A stretch of 64,000 nucleotides of DNA from contig NZ_BAKM01000029.1 in the NCBI RefSeq assembly GCF_000614185.1, positions 1 through 64,000 on the forward strand. Reading direction: 5' to 3'. Origin of the DNA: Phocaeicola sartorii JCM 17136 = DSM 21941. GTDB taxonomy: Bacteria > Bacteroidota > Bacteroidia > Bacteroidales > Bacteroidaceae. The notes under the pieces were generated by a model. It was not told the DNA's origin, ran no database searches, and saw nothing but the letters and a program-made list of their open reading frames with translations. Both the position numbers and the translations under genes were made by a program. Below, in pieces: positions 57,391 to 64,000 of this stretch (position 1 is the stretch's first letter; every line of letters starts with the position of its first letter).

Positions 57391-58683
57391 ATGGGATATT
57401 TATTCACATCCGAATCGGTGTCTGAAGGACACCCCGACAAAGTGGCCGATCAGATATCGGACGCTGTGCTTGACAAACTGTTGGCGTTTGACCCCAGTTC
57501 GAAAGTAGCTTGCGAAACCCTGGTGACTACCGGGCAGGTGGTGCTGGCTGGAGAAGTGAAAACCAAGGCGTATGTAGACTTGCAGCGCATTGCACGTGAA
57601 GTGATCAACCGTATCGGCTATACCAAAAGCGAATATATGTTTGAAGGAAACTCGTGCGGCGTGTTCTCGGCCATTCACGAACAAAGTGCGGACATCAACC
57701 GTGGCGTGGAACGCGAGGACCCGATGAACCAGGGAGCGGGCGACCAGGGAATGATGTTTGGTTATGCTACCAATGAAACAGAAAACTATATGCCCCTGTC
57801 ACTGGACCTGGCACATAAGCTGTTGATGGTACTGGCCGAAATCCGCCGTGAAGGAAAGGTGATGACCTACCTCCGTCCCGATGCCAAGAGCCAGGTCACT
57901 ATTGAATACGATGACAACGGCAAGCCGGTACGTATTGATACCATTGTGGTTTCTACCCAGCATGACGAGTTCATTGCTCCGGCCGACGACTCCAAAGAGG
58001 CGCAGCTGAAGGCCGACGAAGAGATGCTGGCCAAGATCCGTCAGGATGTGATTGAAATCCTGATGCCGCGCGTCATTGCCGAAATTCACAATGAAGAGGT
58101 GCTGGCCCTGTTCAATGACCGGATTGTCTATCATGTGAACCCTACCGGCAAGTTCGTTATCGGTGGTCCTCACGGTGATACCGGTTTGACCGGTCGTAAG
58201 ATCATTGTGGACACATACGGCGGAAAAGGTGCTCATGGCGGTGGTGCTTTCTCGGGAAAAGACCCCAGCAAGGTAGACCGTAGCGCTGCATACGCGGCCC
58301 GTCATATTGCCAAGAACCTGGTTGCCGCCGGTGTGGCCGATGAAATGCTGGTGCAGGTATCCTACGCTATCGGGGTGGCCCGTCCCATCAATATCTATGT
58401 AAATACGTACGGCCGCAGCAAGGTGAAAATGAGCGATGGTGAGATTGCTAAGAAAATAGACGAACTGTTCGACCTTCGCCCGAAAGCCATTGAAGAGCGC
58501 CTGAAACTGCGTAATCCTATTTATGAGGAAACGGCTTCTTACGGCCACATGGGACGTGAGCCGAAGATGGTGACCAAGACATACGAGTCCATGTATCATG
58601 AAACGAAGACAGTGGAAGTGGAACTGTTCACTTGGGAGAAACTGGATTATGTGGATAAGATAAAGGAAGCGTTCGGTTTGTAA
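57391..58683 (+). CDS. metK: S-adenosylmethionine synthetase
   Basis: This 430-aa cytoplasmic enzyme makes SAM from methionine and ATP. Signatures are [11 protein letters not shown] (catalytic His14), [12 protein letters not shown], the hexapeptide loop in [27 protein letters not shown], and a C-terminal extension ([25 protein letters not shown]) characteristic of Bacteroidetes MetK, longer than the E. coli enzyme. The SAM-II riboswitch in the leader would lower expression when SAM is plentiful. A REP-like palindromic region follows, then the LOG-family gene. Confidence 0.98.
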   Translation: MGYLFTSESVSEGHPDKVADQISDAVLDKLLAFDPSSKVACETLVTTGQVVLAGEVKTKAYVDLQRIAREVINRIGYTKSEYMFEGNSCGVFSAIHEQSADINRGVEREDPMNQGAGDQGMMFGYATNETENYMPLSLDLAHKLLMVLAEIRREGKVMTYLRPDAKSQVTIEYDDNGKPVRIDTIVVSTQHDEFIAPADDSKEAQLKADEEMLAKIRQDVIEILMPRVIAEIHNEEVLALFNDRIVYHVNPTGKFVIGGPHGDTGLTGRKIIVDTYGGKGAHGGGAFSGKDPSKVDRSAAYAARHIAKNLVAAGVADEMLVQVSYAIGVARPINIYVNTYGRSKVKMSDGEIAKKIDELFDLRPKAIEERLKLRNPIYEETASYGHMGREPKMVTKTYESMYHETKTVEVELFTWEKLDYVDKIKEAFGL

Positions 58684-58711
58684 AAACCGGTTGGGATCAT
58701 AAGTGTATACG

Positions 58712-58778
58712 GGCGAATTTCATTCGCCTCTGCCGTAATGGGTATCATTGACCGGTAGGGGCGGGCGGAATCCGCCCG
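58712..58778. repeat. REP-like pair of palindromes between metK and LOG gene
   Basis: GGCGAAT-TTC-ATTCGCC (58712-58728) and CGGGCGGA-A-TCCGCCCG (58762-58778) stand 33 bp apart, with GTAGGGGCGGGC before the second. This looks like an extragenic palindromic element of the type scattered in Bacteroides genomes. It could also terminate metK, though no T-run follows. Confidence 0.6.
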
Positions 58779-58798
58779 AAAACATAAAGGTTTATAGG

Positions 58799-59386
58799 AT
58801 GAACGATATAAAAAACGTATGTGTATATAGTGCGTCCAGCACAAAGATTGCGAAAGCCTATTTTGATGTGGCGGGAGAATTAGGGCGTCTTCTGGCCGAA
58901 AAGAAAATCAATTTGATCAATGGAGCAGGCTGCATCGGTCTGATGGCTGCCACTTCGGATGCCGCACTGGCTGCAGGTGGCACGGTGACAGGCGTAATCC
59001 CTCATTTTATGGTGGAGCAGGGCTGGCACCATACAGGGCTGACCCGACTGGTTGAAACGGAAACCATGCACGAGCGCAAGCGCTTGATGGCCGATTTGTC
59101 CGATGGCGTGATTGCATTGCCCGGAGGATGCGGCACGTTGGAGGAATTGCTTGAAATCATTACCTGGAAGCAGCTGGGGCTCTATCTTAATCCCGTCATC
59201 ATACTGAATACCAACGGGTTTTATGATTCTTTACTCGACATGCTGCAAAGGGCGGTAGACGAAAACTTTATGCGTAAAGAGCATGGTGCTATCTGGAAAG
59301 TAGCCTCTACTGCCGAAGAAGCGATAAATTTACTCTATACAACGCCTGTTTGGAACAAAGAAATCCGTAAATTTGCAGCGATATGA
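58799..59386 (+). CDS. LOG-family protein (TIGR00730-type Rossmann fold)
   Basis: This 195-aa protein has the family motif PGGCGTLEELLEIITWKQLGL with GAGCIGLMAATSDAALAAGG and MHERKRLM. Members include cytokinin-type riboside 5'-monophosphate phosphoribohydrolases and related nucleotide hydrolases; the bacterial substrate here is not certain. I chose ATG 58799 because the residues before it in the open frame come from the palindromic spacer. It overlaps the DUF4271 gene by 4 bp. Confidence 0.92.
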   Translation: MNDIKNVCVYSASSTKIAKAYFDVAGELGRLLAEKKINLINGAGCIGLMAATSDAALAAGGTVTGVIPHFMVEQGWHHTGLTRLVETETMHERKRLMADLSDGVIALPGGCGTLEELLEIITWKQLGLYLNPVIILNTNGFYDSLLDMLQRAVDENFMRKEHGAIWKVASTAEEAINLLYTTPVWNKEIRKFAAI

Positions 59387-60195
59387 GTGAAACCTGCCAT
59401 CCCGGAATAGCGTATGTTCTCCAGCTTTATGCGGAGGAGCAGAGTCGTGTTGATGCGGCTTTGACACACAGCGTGTGCCATACATCCAAGGAAGACGGGA
59501 TGAGAGGAATGACCCTGCCCTATCAGCTGCGTTCGGACTGGATGGTGACCAGTGTGCTGTTTCTTTGCTTTATTCTGGTGTCATACGTGCTGGCACATGG
59601 CAAGAAACACCTTGAACAGCAATTTAAGAATTTTGCTTTGTCTAAAGAGCGTGCCAGTTTGTTTGATGATACTACCGCATCCGATGTGCGTTATACATTG
59701 GTCTTGATCTTGCAAACCTGTATATTATCCGGTTTTTGTGTGTACGATTATTTCTCAGATCATGACCTGATTCTTTTCCGCACGGTGCCTCATTATTTGC
59801 TGTTGAGCATTTACATTGCTTATGTGGTCTTTTTCTTTGTCATCAAGTGGCTTCTTTACAGCTTTATAAATTGGATTTTCTTTAACAAGACGCGCAATAT
59901 TATCTGGCTGGAATCTTACTTTAATGTTGTAATCGGGGCCGGTTTTTTACTTTTTCCGATTGTACTTTTGATTGTGTATTTTGATCTGTCACCGCAAATT
60001 GCTCCTTATTCTATCGGTTTTGTTATAATAATTGCTAAAATTCTGCTATTTTATAAGTGCTTTAGTAACTTTTTCAACAAACTTTATGGTGCTTTCCATT
60101 TAATTCTGTACTTTTGTGCCCTTGAAATACTCCCTGATATTGTTCTGTGGAAAGGGATTATCTTAGCGAACAACATTTTGGTTTTAAATTTTTAG
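59383..60195 (+). CDS. DUF4271 family membrane protein
   Basis: This 270-aa protein has about six to seven hydrophobic segments starting at WMVTSVLFLCFILVSYVLAHG, after a soluble N-terminal stretch. It belongs to the DUF4271 family, which is regularly next to hemD in Bacteroidetes, and its function is unknown. It overlaps the LOG gene by 4 bp and precedes hemD by 4 bp, so all three are probably translated from one message. Confidence 0.9.
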   Translation: MSETCHPGIAYVLQLYAEEQSRVDAALTHSVCHTSKEDGMRGMTLPYQLRSDWMVTSVLFLCFILVSYVLAHGKKHLEQQFKNFALSKERASLFDDTTASDVRYTLVLILQTCILSGFCVYDYFSDHDLILFRTVPHYLLLSIYIAYVVFFFVIKWLLYSFINWIFFNKTRNIIWLESYFNVVIGAGFLLFPIVLLIVYFDLSPQIAPYSIGFVIIIAKILLFYKCFSNFFNKLYGAFHLILYFCALEILPDIVLWKGIILANNILVLNF

Positions 60196-60199
60196 TACA

Positions 60200-60950
60200 T
60201 TGAAAATAAAAAAAAGTCCTCGTATCTCAGCCTAAGCCGACTTCTGAAAAGTCGCCATATTATGATATTGCTGAGAAGTACGGTGTGAAAATTGATTTTC
60301 GCCCGTTCATCAAAGTTGAGAGCTTGTCGGCCAAAGAGTTCAGACAGCAAAAAGTCTCTATTCTTGATCATACAGCTGTGATTTTCACATCGCGCCACGC
60401 TATCGACCATTTCTTCAGTCTGTGTGCTGAATTGCGTGTTACTGTACCCGAAACAATGAAATATTTCTGTACATCCGAGACCATTGCTTTGTACATTCAG
60501 AAATATGTCCAGTATCGTAAGCGTAAAGTGTTCTTCGGTGCGACCGGTAAATTTGCAGATCTGGTGCCTTCTATCGTAAAGCATAATGCTGAGAAGTATC
60601 TGGTGCCGATGTCGGATGTGCACAATGATGAGATCAAGACTTTATTGGATAAAAATAAAATTCAGCATACGGAGGTGGTGATGTATCGTACGGTAAGCAA
60701 TGACTTCACTCCCGAAGAAGAGTTCGATTACGATATGCTGTTGTTCTTCAGCCCTGCAGGAATCAATTCTTTGATGAAGAACTTCCCGGAGTTTGATCAA
60801 AAGGAAATTGCGATAGGATGTTTCGGGCCTGCTACCGCTAAAGCGGTGAAGGATGCCGGATTGCGTTTGGATCTGGAAGCTCCTACTATGGAGGCTCCGT
60901 CCATGACTGCGGCGTTGGATATGTTTATCCGTGAGCGCAATAAGGATTAA
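60200..60950 (+). CDS. hemD: Uroporphyrinogen-III synthase (frameshifted near start)
   Basis: This heme/tetrapyrrole enzyme closes hydroxymethylbilane to uroporphyrinogen III. The N-terminus is broken in a run of eight A at 60208-60215. With seven A the reading is (TTG)KIKKVLVSQPKPTSEKSPYYDIAEKYGVKIDFRPFIKVE, continuous with the rest, for about 249 aa. Later segments are VIFTSRHAIDHFFSLC, VFFGATGKF and FFSPAGINSLMKNFP. The start would be TTG at 60200, since no ATG is in reach. It follows DUF4271 and precedes rnpA, the usual Bacteroidales order. Confidence 0.9.
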
Positions 60951-61000
60951 TTTTTTTTAGTTTATATCCCAAAACCGGGGGTTTTGTATCAATAAAGTTG

Positions 61001-61008
61001 TAACTTTG
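61001..61008 (+). promoter_or_regulatory. Bacteroides -7 box for rnpA
   Basis: TAACTTTG lies 47 nt upstream of the rnpA start. A small hairpin GAAACC-CTC-GGTTTC (61015-61029) with a T-rich tail lies between them and may act as an attenuator. Confidence 0.5.
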
Positions 61009-61055
61009 TGATTCGAAACCCTCGGTTTCTTTATTTTAATAAAAGGAAGAAGATT

Positions 61056-61448
61056 ATGGCAGAATATACACTCGGTAAAAAAGAGCGTCTGAACAGTAAG
61101 ACATTGATTGAGCGCCTCTTTTCAGGTGGAAGCAAGTCTTTCCCGGCTTTTCCGCTGCGTGTGGTGTATATGCCGGTTGAACCTGCGGAAGAAGATGCGG
61201 CGGCGGTCTCTATGCTGATCAGTGTGCCCAAGAAACGGTTCAAGCGTGCCGTGAAGCGTAATTTGGTGAAACGACAGGTACGCGAGGCTTATCGGAAGAA
61301 CAAGCATCTGTTGCTGGATGCGCTGGCCTCCCGGAACAAAAGACTGGTGATCGCCTTTATTTGGCTGGACAACCAGGTCCACTCTTCTGCCGAGGTGGAG
61401 GAGAAGGTGAAGAAGTTACTGTTTCATATAACGGAAAGACTGGAATGA
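61056..61448 (+). CDS. rnpA: Ribonuclease P protein component
   Basis: This 130-aa basic protein is the protein subunit of RNase P, which trims tRNA 5' ends. The signature [18 protein letters not shown] is complete. I chose ATG 61056, preceded by AAAAGGAAGAAG; the frame is open further upstream but lacks conserved residues. It overlaps yidD by 4 bp (ATGA). In contrast to many bacteria, rpmH is not next to it here. Confidence 0.96.
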   Translation: MAEYTLGKKERLNSKTLIERLFSGGSKSFPAFPLRVVYMPVEPAEEDAAAVSMLISVPKKRFKRAVKRNLVKRQVREAYRKNKHLLLDALASRNKRLVIAFIWLDNQVHSSAEVEEKVKKLLFHITERLE

Positions 61449-61666
61449 AAAAGCTACTCTCCTGTTTGTTGCTGCTGCCCGTTTATTTTTATCGGGGATA
61501 TATCTCTCCGATGACTCCTCCTTCCTGCCGCTTTGTACCTACTTGTTCGGAATATGCCATCGAGGCTATCAAAAAACACGGCCCTTTCAAGGGATTGTAT
61601 CTGGCTGTCCGCCGGATATTGCGCTGCCATCCGTGGGGCGGGTCGGGTTATGATCCGGTTCCGTAA
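61445..61666 (+). CDS. yidD: Membrane protein insertion efficiency factor YidD
   Basis: This 73-aa protein assists YidC-mediated insertion of membrane proteins. It has an N-terminal amphipathic or membrane segment ([19 protein letters not shown]) and the conserved [40 protein letters not shown] start it at ATG 61445, which overlaps the rnpA stop; the open frame further upstream lies within rnpA. Its place after rnpA is conserved in bacteria. Confidence 0.96.
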   Translation: MKKLLSCLLLLPVYFYRGYISPMTPPSCRFVPTCSEYAIEAIKKHGPFKGLYLAVRRILRCHPWGGSGYDPVP

Positions 61667-61680
61667 AATCCGTTGTCCTT

Positions 61681-62310
61681 ATGTTGCTGGATATCCATAC
61701 ACATCGCCGGACTGCTGTGCCGGGAGAGTACATTCTCAATATAGAGCCTGCACGGTTTGATCCTGCGGAAGGGGGCTATTATTCTGTGGGCATTCACCCG
61801 TGGAAAGTTCCGGAAGCCGCTCCGGAAGATTGGGAAAAGTTGGAAAGGGCGGCTGGCCATCCCTCTGTTTTGGCAATAGGGGAGGCGGGGCTGGACAAAT
61901 TGGCTTCGGCTGATATCCTGTTGCAGAAAGAGGTGTTTGTCCGGCAGGTTTTATTGAGCGAGTCGGTAGGAAAACCGTTGGTGATTCATTGTGTGAAGGC
62001 GTTTAATGAATTGATAGAACTGAAAAAGAAGTATCGTCCGCGGATGCCCTGGGTGGTACACGGTTTCCGTAATAATCTGCATATTGCCTGCCGGCTGATG
62101 CAGGAAGATATTTATTTTTCGTTGGGAGGAAAGTATCAGCCTGATGTGTTGCGGTACGTGCCTTTAGAGCGTTTGCTGGCTGAAACGGATGAGAGCGCGC
62201 AGGATATCCGTACGATAATCGGAGGAATGGCGGAGACGAAAGGTGTGGAAGTTTCCTTTCTGTGCGATAGGATAGATGAAAATGCACGGAAAATCTTTTT
62301 TCAGCGATAA
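61681..62310 (+). CDS. TatD-family metal-dependent hydrolase
   Basis: This 209-aa protein is a TatD-type hydrolase (putative deoxyribonuclease), shorter than E. coli TatD (about 260 aa). Metal-ligand motifs are DIHTH at the start, GEAGLD, VIHCVKAF, and a late ETDES. It starts 15 bp after yidD and may be co-transcribed with it. The substrate is not certain. Confidence 0.92.
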   Translation: MLLDIHTHRRTAVPGEYILNIEPARFDPAEGGYYSVGIHPWKVPEAAPEDWEKLERAAGHPSVLAIGEAGLDKLASADILLQKEVFVRQVLLSESVGKPLVIHCVKAFNELIELKKKYRPRMPWVVHGFRNNLHIACRLMQEDIYFSLGGKYQPDVLRYVPLERLLAETDESAQDIRTIIGGMAETKGVEVSFLCDRIDENARKIFFQR

Positions 62311-62313
62311 GAG

Positions 62314-62344
62314 TTGTTTCTTCAGATAAAGAGTCGTACTTTTG
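62314..62344 (+). promoter_or_regulatory. Bacteroides promoter for tyrS
   Basis: TTG (62314-62316) and TACTTTTG (62337-62344) are 20 bp apart, a good -33/-7 match, with tyrS starting 46 nt downstream. Confidence 0.6.
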
Positions 62345-62389
62345 TGGCATTCAAAGTATAAATCAAACATTTAAATAGATAATCATTCG

Positions 62390-63682
62390 ATGAATTTTGT
62401 AGAAGAATTAACATGGCGTGGAATGGTGCATACAATGATGCCGGGCACCGAGGAGTTATTGGCGAAAGAACAAGTGACAGCTTATCTGGGTATTGACCCT
62501 ACGGCTGATTCTCTGCATATCGGCCACTTGTGTGGTGTGATGATGTTGCGTCATTTCCAGCGTTGCGGCCACAAGCCATTGGCATTGGTGGGTGGCGCGA
62601 CCGGTATGATCGGTGACCCCTCCGGCAAATCGCAGGAACGTAACCTGTTGACAGAGGAGACATTGCGTCACAATGTGGCTTGCATCAAGAAGCAACTGGC
62701 TAAATTTCTTGACTTTGAGAGCGATGCTCCCAACAAAGCCGAACTGGTGAACAATTATGACTGGATGAAGGAATTTACTTTCCTTGATTTCGCCCGTGAG
62801 ATAGGCAAGCACATCACTGTGAACTATATGATGGCTAAGGATTCTGTACAGAAACGTCTGAACGGTGAGGCACGTGACGGTTTGTCATTCACAGAATTTA
62901 CTTACCAGTTGTTGCAGGGATACGATTTCTTGCACCTTTATGAAACGAAGGGCTGCAAACTTCAGATGGGAGGTTCAGACCAATGGGGTAATATTACCAC
63001 CGGTGCCGAGTTGATCCGCCGTACCAATGGCGGTGAAGTGTTTGCACTGACTTGTCCGTTGATCACAAAGGCCGATGGTGGTAAGTTCGGCAAGACTGAA
63101 TCAGGCAATATCTGGTTGGATCCCCGTTATACTTCTCCTTACAAGTTCTATCAGTTCTGGCTGAATGTAAGCGACGAGGATGCCGCACGCTATATCAAGA
63201 TTTTCACTTCACTGAGTCAGGAAGAAGTGGAAGCGTTGACCGCAGAACATGCCGAGGCTCCGCACTTGCGTGTATTGCAGAAGCGTCTGGCTAAGGAAGT
63301 GACCGTTATGGTTCATTCGGAAGAAGATTACAATGCTGCTGTAGAGGCATCGGGCATCCTGTTTGGTAACGCCACTTCCGAAGCGTTGAAAAAGCTGGAC
63401 GAAGATACGTTGCTGGCAGTGTTCGAAGGTGTTCCTCAGTTTGAGGTGTCACGCGATGCATTGGCCGAAGGTGTGAAGGCTGTAGATCTGTTTGTTGATA
63501 ACGCCGCAGTTTTCGCTTCTAAAGGCGAAATGCGCAAGCTGGTACAGGGTGGTGGCGTTTCGTTGAACAAGGAGAAATTAAGTGCCTTTGACCAGGTGAT
63601 TACCACTGCCGACCTGCTGGACGAGAAATACCTGCTGGTTCAGCGCGGAAAGAAGAATTATTATCTGGTGATTGCCAAATAA
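62390..63682 (+). CDS. tyrS: Tyrosyl-tRNA synthetase
   Basis: This 430-aa enzyme charges tRNA-Tyr. The class I signature is HIGH (residues 43-46, SLHIGHLCG) and the KMSKS-type loop reads [26 protein letters not shown] binds tyrosine and ATP. A C-terminal S4 RNA-binding domain ([20 protein letters not shown]) ends the protein. It is intact, with its own promoter and a strong terminator directly after. Confidence 0.97.
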   Translation: MNFVEELTWRGMVHTMMPGTEELLAKEQVTAYLGIDPTADSLHIGHLCGVMMLRHFQRCGHKPLALVGGATGMIGDPSGKSQERNLLTEETLRHNVACIKKQLAKFLDFESDAPNKAELVNNYDWMKEFTFLDFAREIGKHITVNYMMAKDSVQKRLNGEARDGLSFTEFTYQLLQGYDFLHLYETKGCKLQMGGSDQWGNITTGAELIRRTNGGEVFALTCPLITKADGGKFGKTESGNIWLDPRYTSPYKFYQFWLNVSDEDAARYIKIFTSLSQEEVEALTAEHAEAPHLRVLQKRLAKEVTVMVHSEEDYNAAVEASGILFGNATSEALKKLDEDTLLAVFEGVPQFEVSRDALAEGVKAVDLFVDNAAVFASKGEMRKLVQGGGVSLNKEKLSAFDQVITTADLLDEKYLLVQRGKKNYYLVIAK

Positions 63683-63711
63683 GCGGATAATCATCACGAA
63701 ATAAAAGAGGG

Positions 63712-63757
63712 AAAAAGCCCGGAGAGGAGTGGAGATGCTCTTTTCCGGGCTTTTTCT
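63712..63757 (+). terminator. Intrinsic terminator after tyrS
   Basis: AAAAAGCCCGGA pairs with TCCGGGCTTTTT (12 bp, 20-nt loop), followed by TTCTG. It lies 30 nt after the stop codon. Confidence 0.9.
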
Positions 63758-63802
63758 GTTGAAATATAGCGGGATTTGGAAGAATATTTCGGAAAATATA
63801 AT

Positions 63803-63810
63803 TATCTTTG
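63803..63810 (+). promoter_or_regulatory. Bacteroides -7 box for the last gene
   Basis: TATCTTTG lies 30 nt upstream of the ATG at 63841. Confidence 0.5.
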
Positions 63811-63840
63811 CTCTTATAACGGACACAAGAAACAAACAAC

Positions 63841-64000
63841 ATGAAAACATTTGTTCATATCGTGGTCTACACCCTTCTCTTATCGGGGTTTTATAGTTGT
63901 AACGGGGATGTATTTGTCGATGACATCCGTCCGTCGGTCTCTGAGCTGGCTTTGGATGGAAACGGAGATTCTGCAGTTGTTCATTTCGCATCTTCCAGTT
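63841..64000 (+). CDS. Putative lipoprotein, 5' part only (runs off the window)
   Basis: The first 53 codons are present. They give a signal peptide with lipobox GFYS-C (Cys20) followed by NGDVFVDDIRPSVSELALDG. Bacteroides lipoproteins of this kind are usually surface or periplasmic, but too little remains to name a family. Confidence 0.6.
   Translation, partial: MKTFVHIVVYTLLLSGFYSCNGDVFVDDIRPSVSELALDGNGDSAVVHFASSS

Noticed and set aside
57799-58599. 266-aa minus-strand ORF
   Set aside because: It is the antisense shadow of metK.

Overview
The window is chromosomal DNA of a gut Bacteroidaceae, most like Phocaeicola/Bacteroides (vulgatus/dorei group). The evidence is two SusC/SusD pairs, ECF-sigma/FecR regulation, -7 boxes of the form TAnnTTTG (usually TATCTTTG) upstream of many genes, few Shine-Dalgarno sites, and gene order typical of the family (ftsX-DUF3098-uppP-truB-queA-folK and DUF4271-hemD-rnpA-yidD-TatD-tyrS). 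The assignment rests on protein style and synteny, not on a database search.

Layout. 0-4.9 kb: SusC/SusD pair closed by a strong terminator. 5-5.9 kb: Rpn-type PD-(D/E)XK gene. 6-15 kb: ABC-2 exporter (ATPase plus two permeases) with an outer-membrane barrel, divergent from a soluble GAF histidine kinase and an NtrC-type sigma-54 activator; the shared intergenic region holds a candidate -24/-12 promoter and two 6-4-6 palindromes. 15-25.5 kb: AAA-ATPase/nuclease gene, a putative envelope protein, YitT-family protein, leuS and a tricorn-like S41 protease. 25.6-37.2 kb: a polysaccharide utilisation locus (ECF sigma, FecR, SusC with STN domain, SusD, serine-type sulfatase, convergent GH3). 37.3-39.2 kb: CoA-transferase and a small membrane protein. 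39.5-46.5 kb: housekeeping run miaB to folK. 46.5-55.7 kb: an accessory, scarred region with a DUF4143 ATPase followed by a decayed copy of the folK 3' end, a KilA-N gene starting inside a 71-bp direct repeat, a methyltransferase, a TPR/HTH membrane regulator, a second AAA/nuclease gene and an acyltransferase. 55.7-63.7 kb: MFS exporter, metK with a SAM-II riboswitch, a LOG-family gene, and DUF4271-hemD-rnpA-yidD-TatD-tyrS. A lipoprotein gene runs off the right end.

A caution runs through the window. Eleven genes carry twelve frameshifts (both susC genes, Rpn, leuS twice, GH3, CoA-transferase, truB, folK, TPR/HTH regulator, MFS, hemD). Most are one-base changes in short homopolymers, and repairing them gives expected protein lengths. 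Because leuS, truB, folK and hemD are among them, assembly indels are the most likely cause, and I annotate these genes as intact in the organism. The TPR/HTH (A8 tract) and susC shifts could be biological but cannot be separated from error here.

The observations most worth following are the sigma-54 control region, the folK-tail scar beyond the ATPase gene, the 71-bp repeat at the KilA-N gene, a 22-bp periodic repeat upstream of leuS, and a bidirectional terminator in the divergent gap before miaB. I did not find a convincing entirely new system, CRISPR array, IS element or tRNA.
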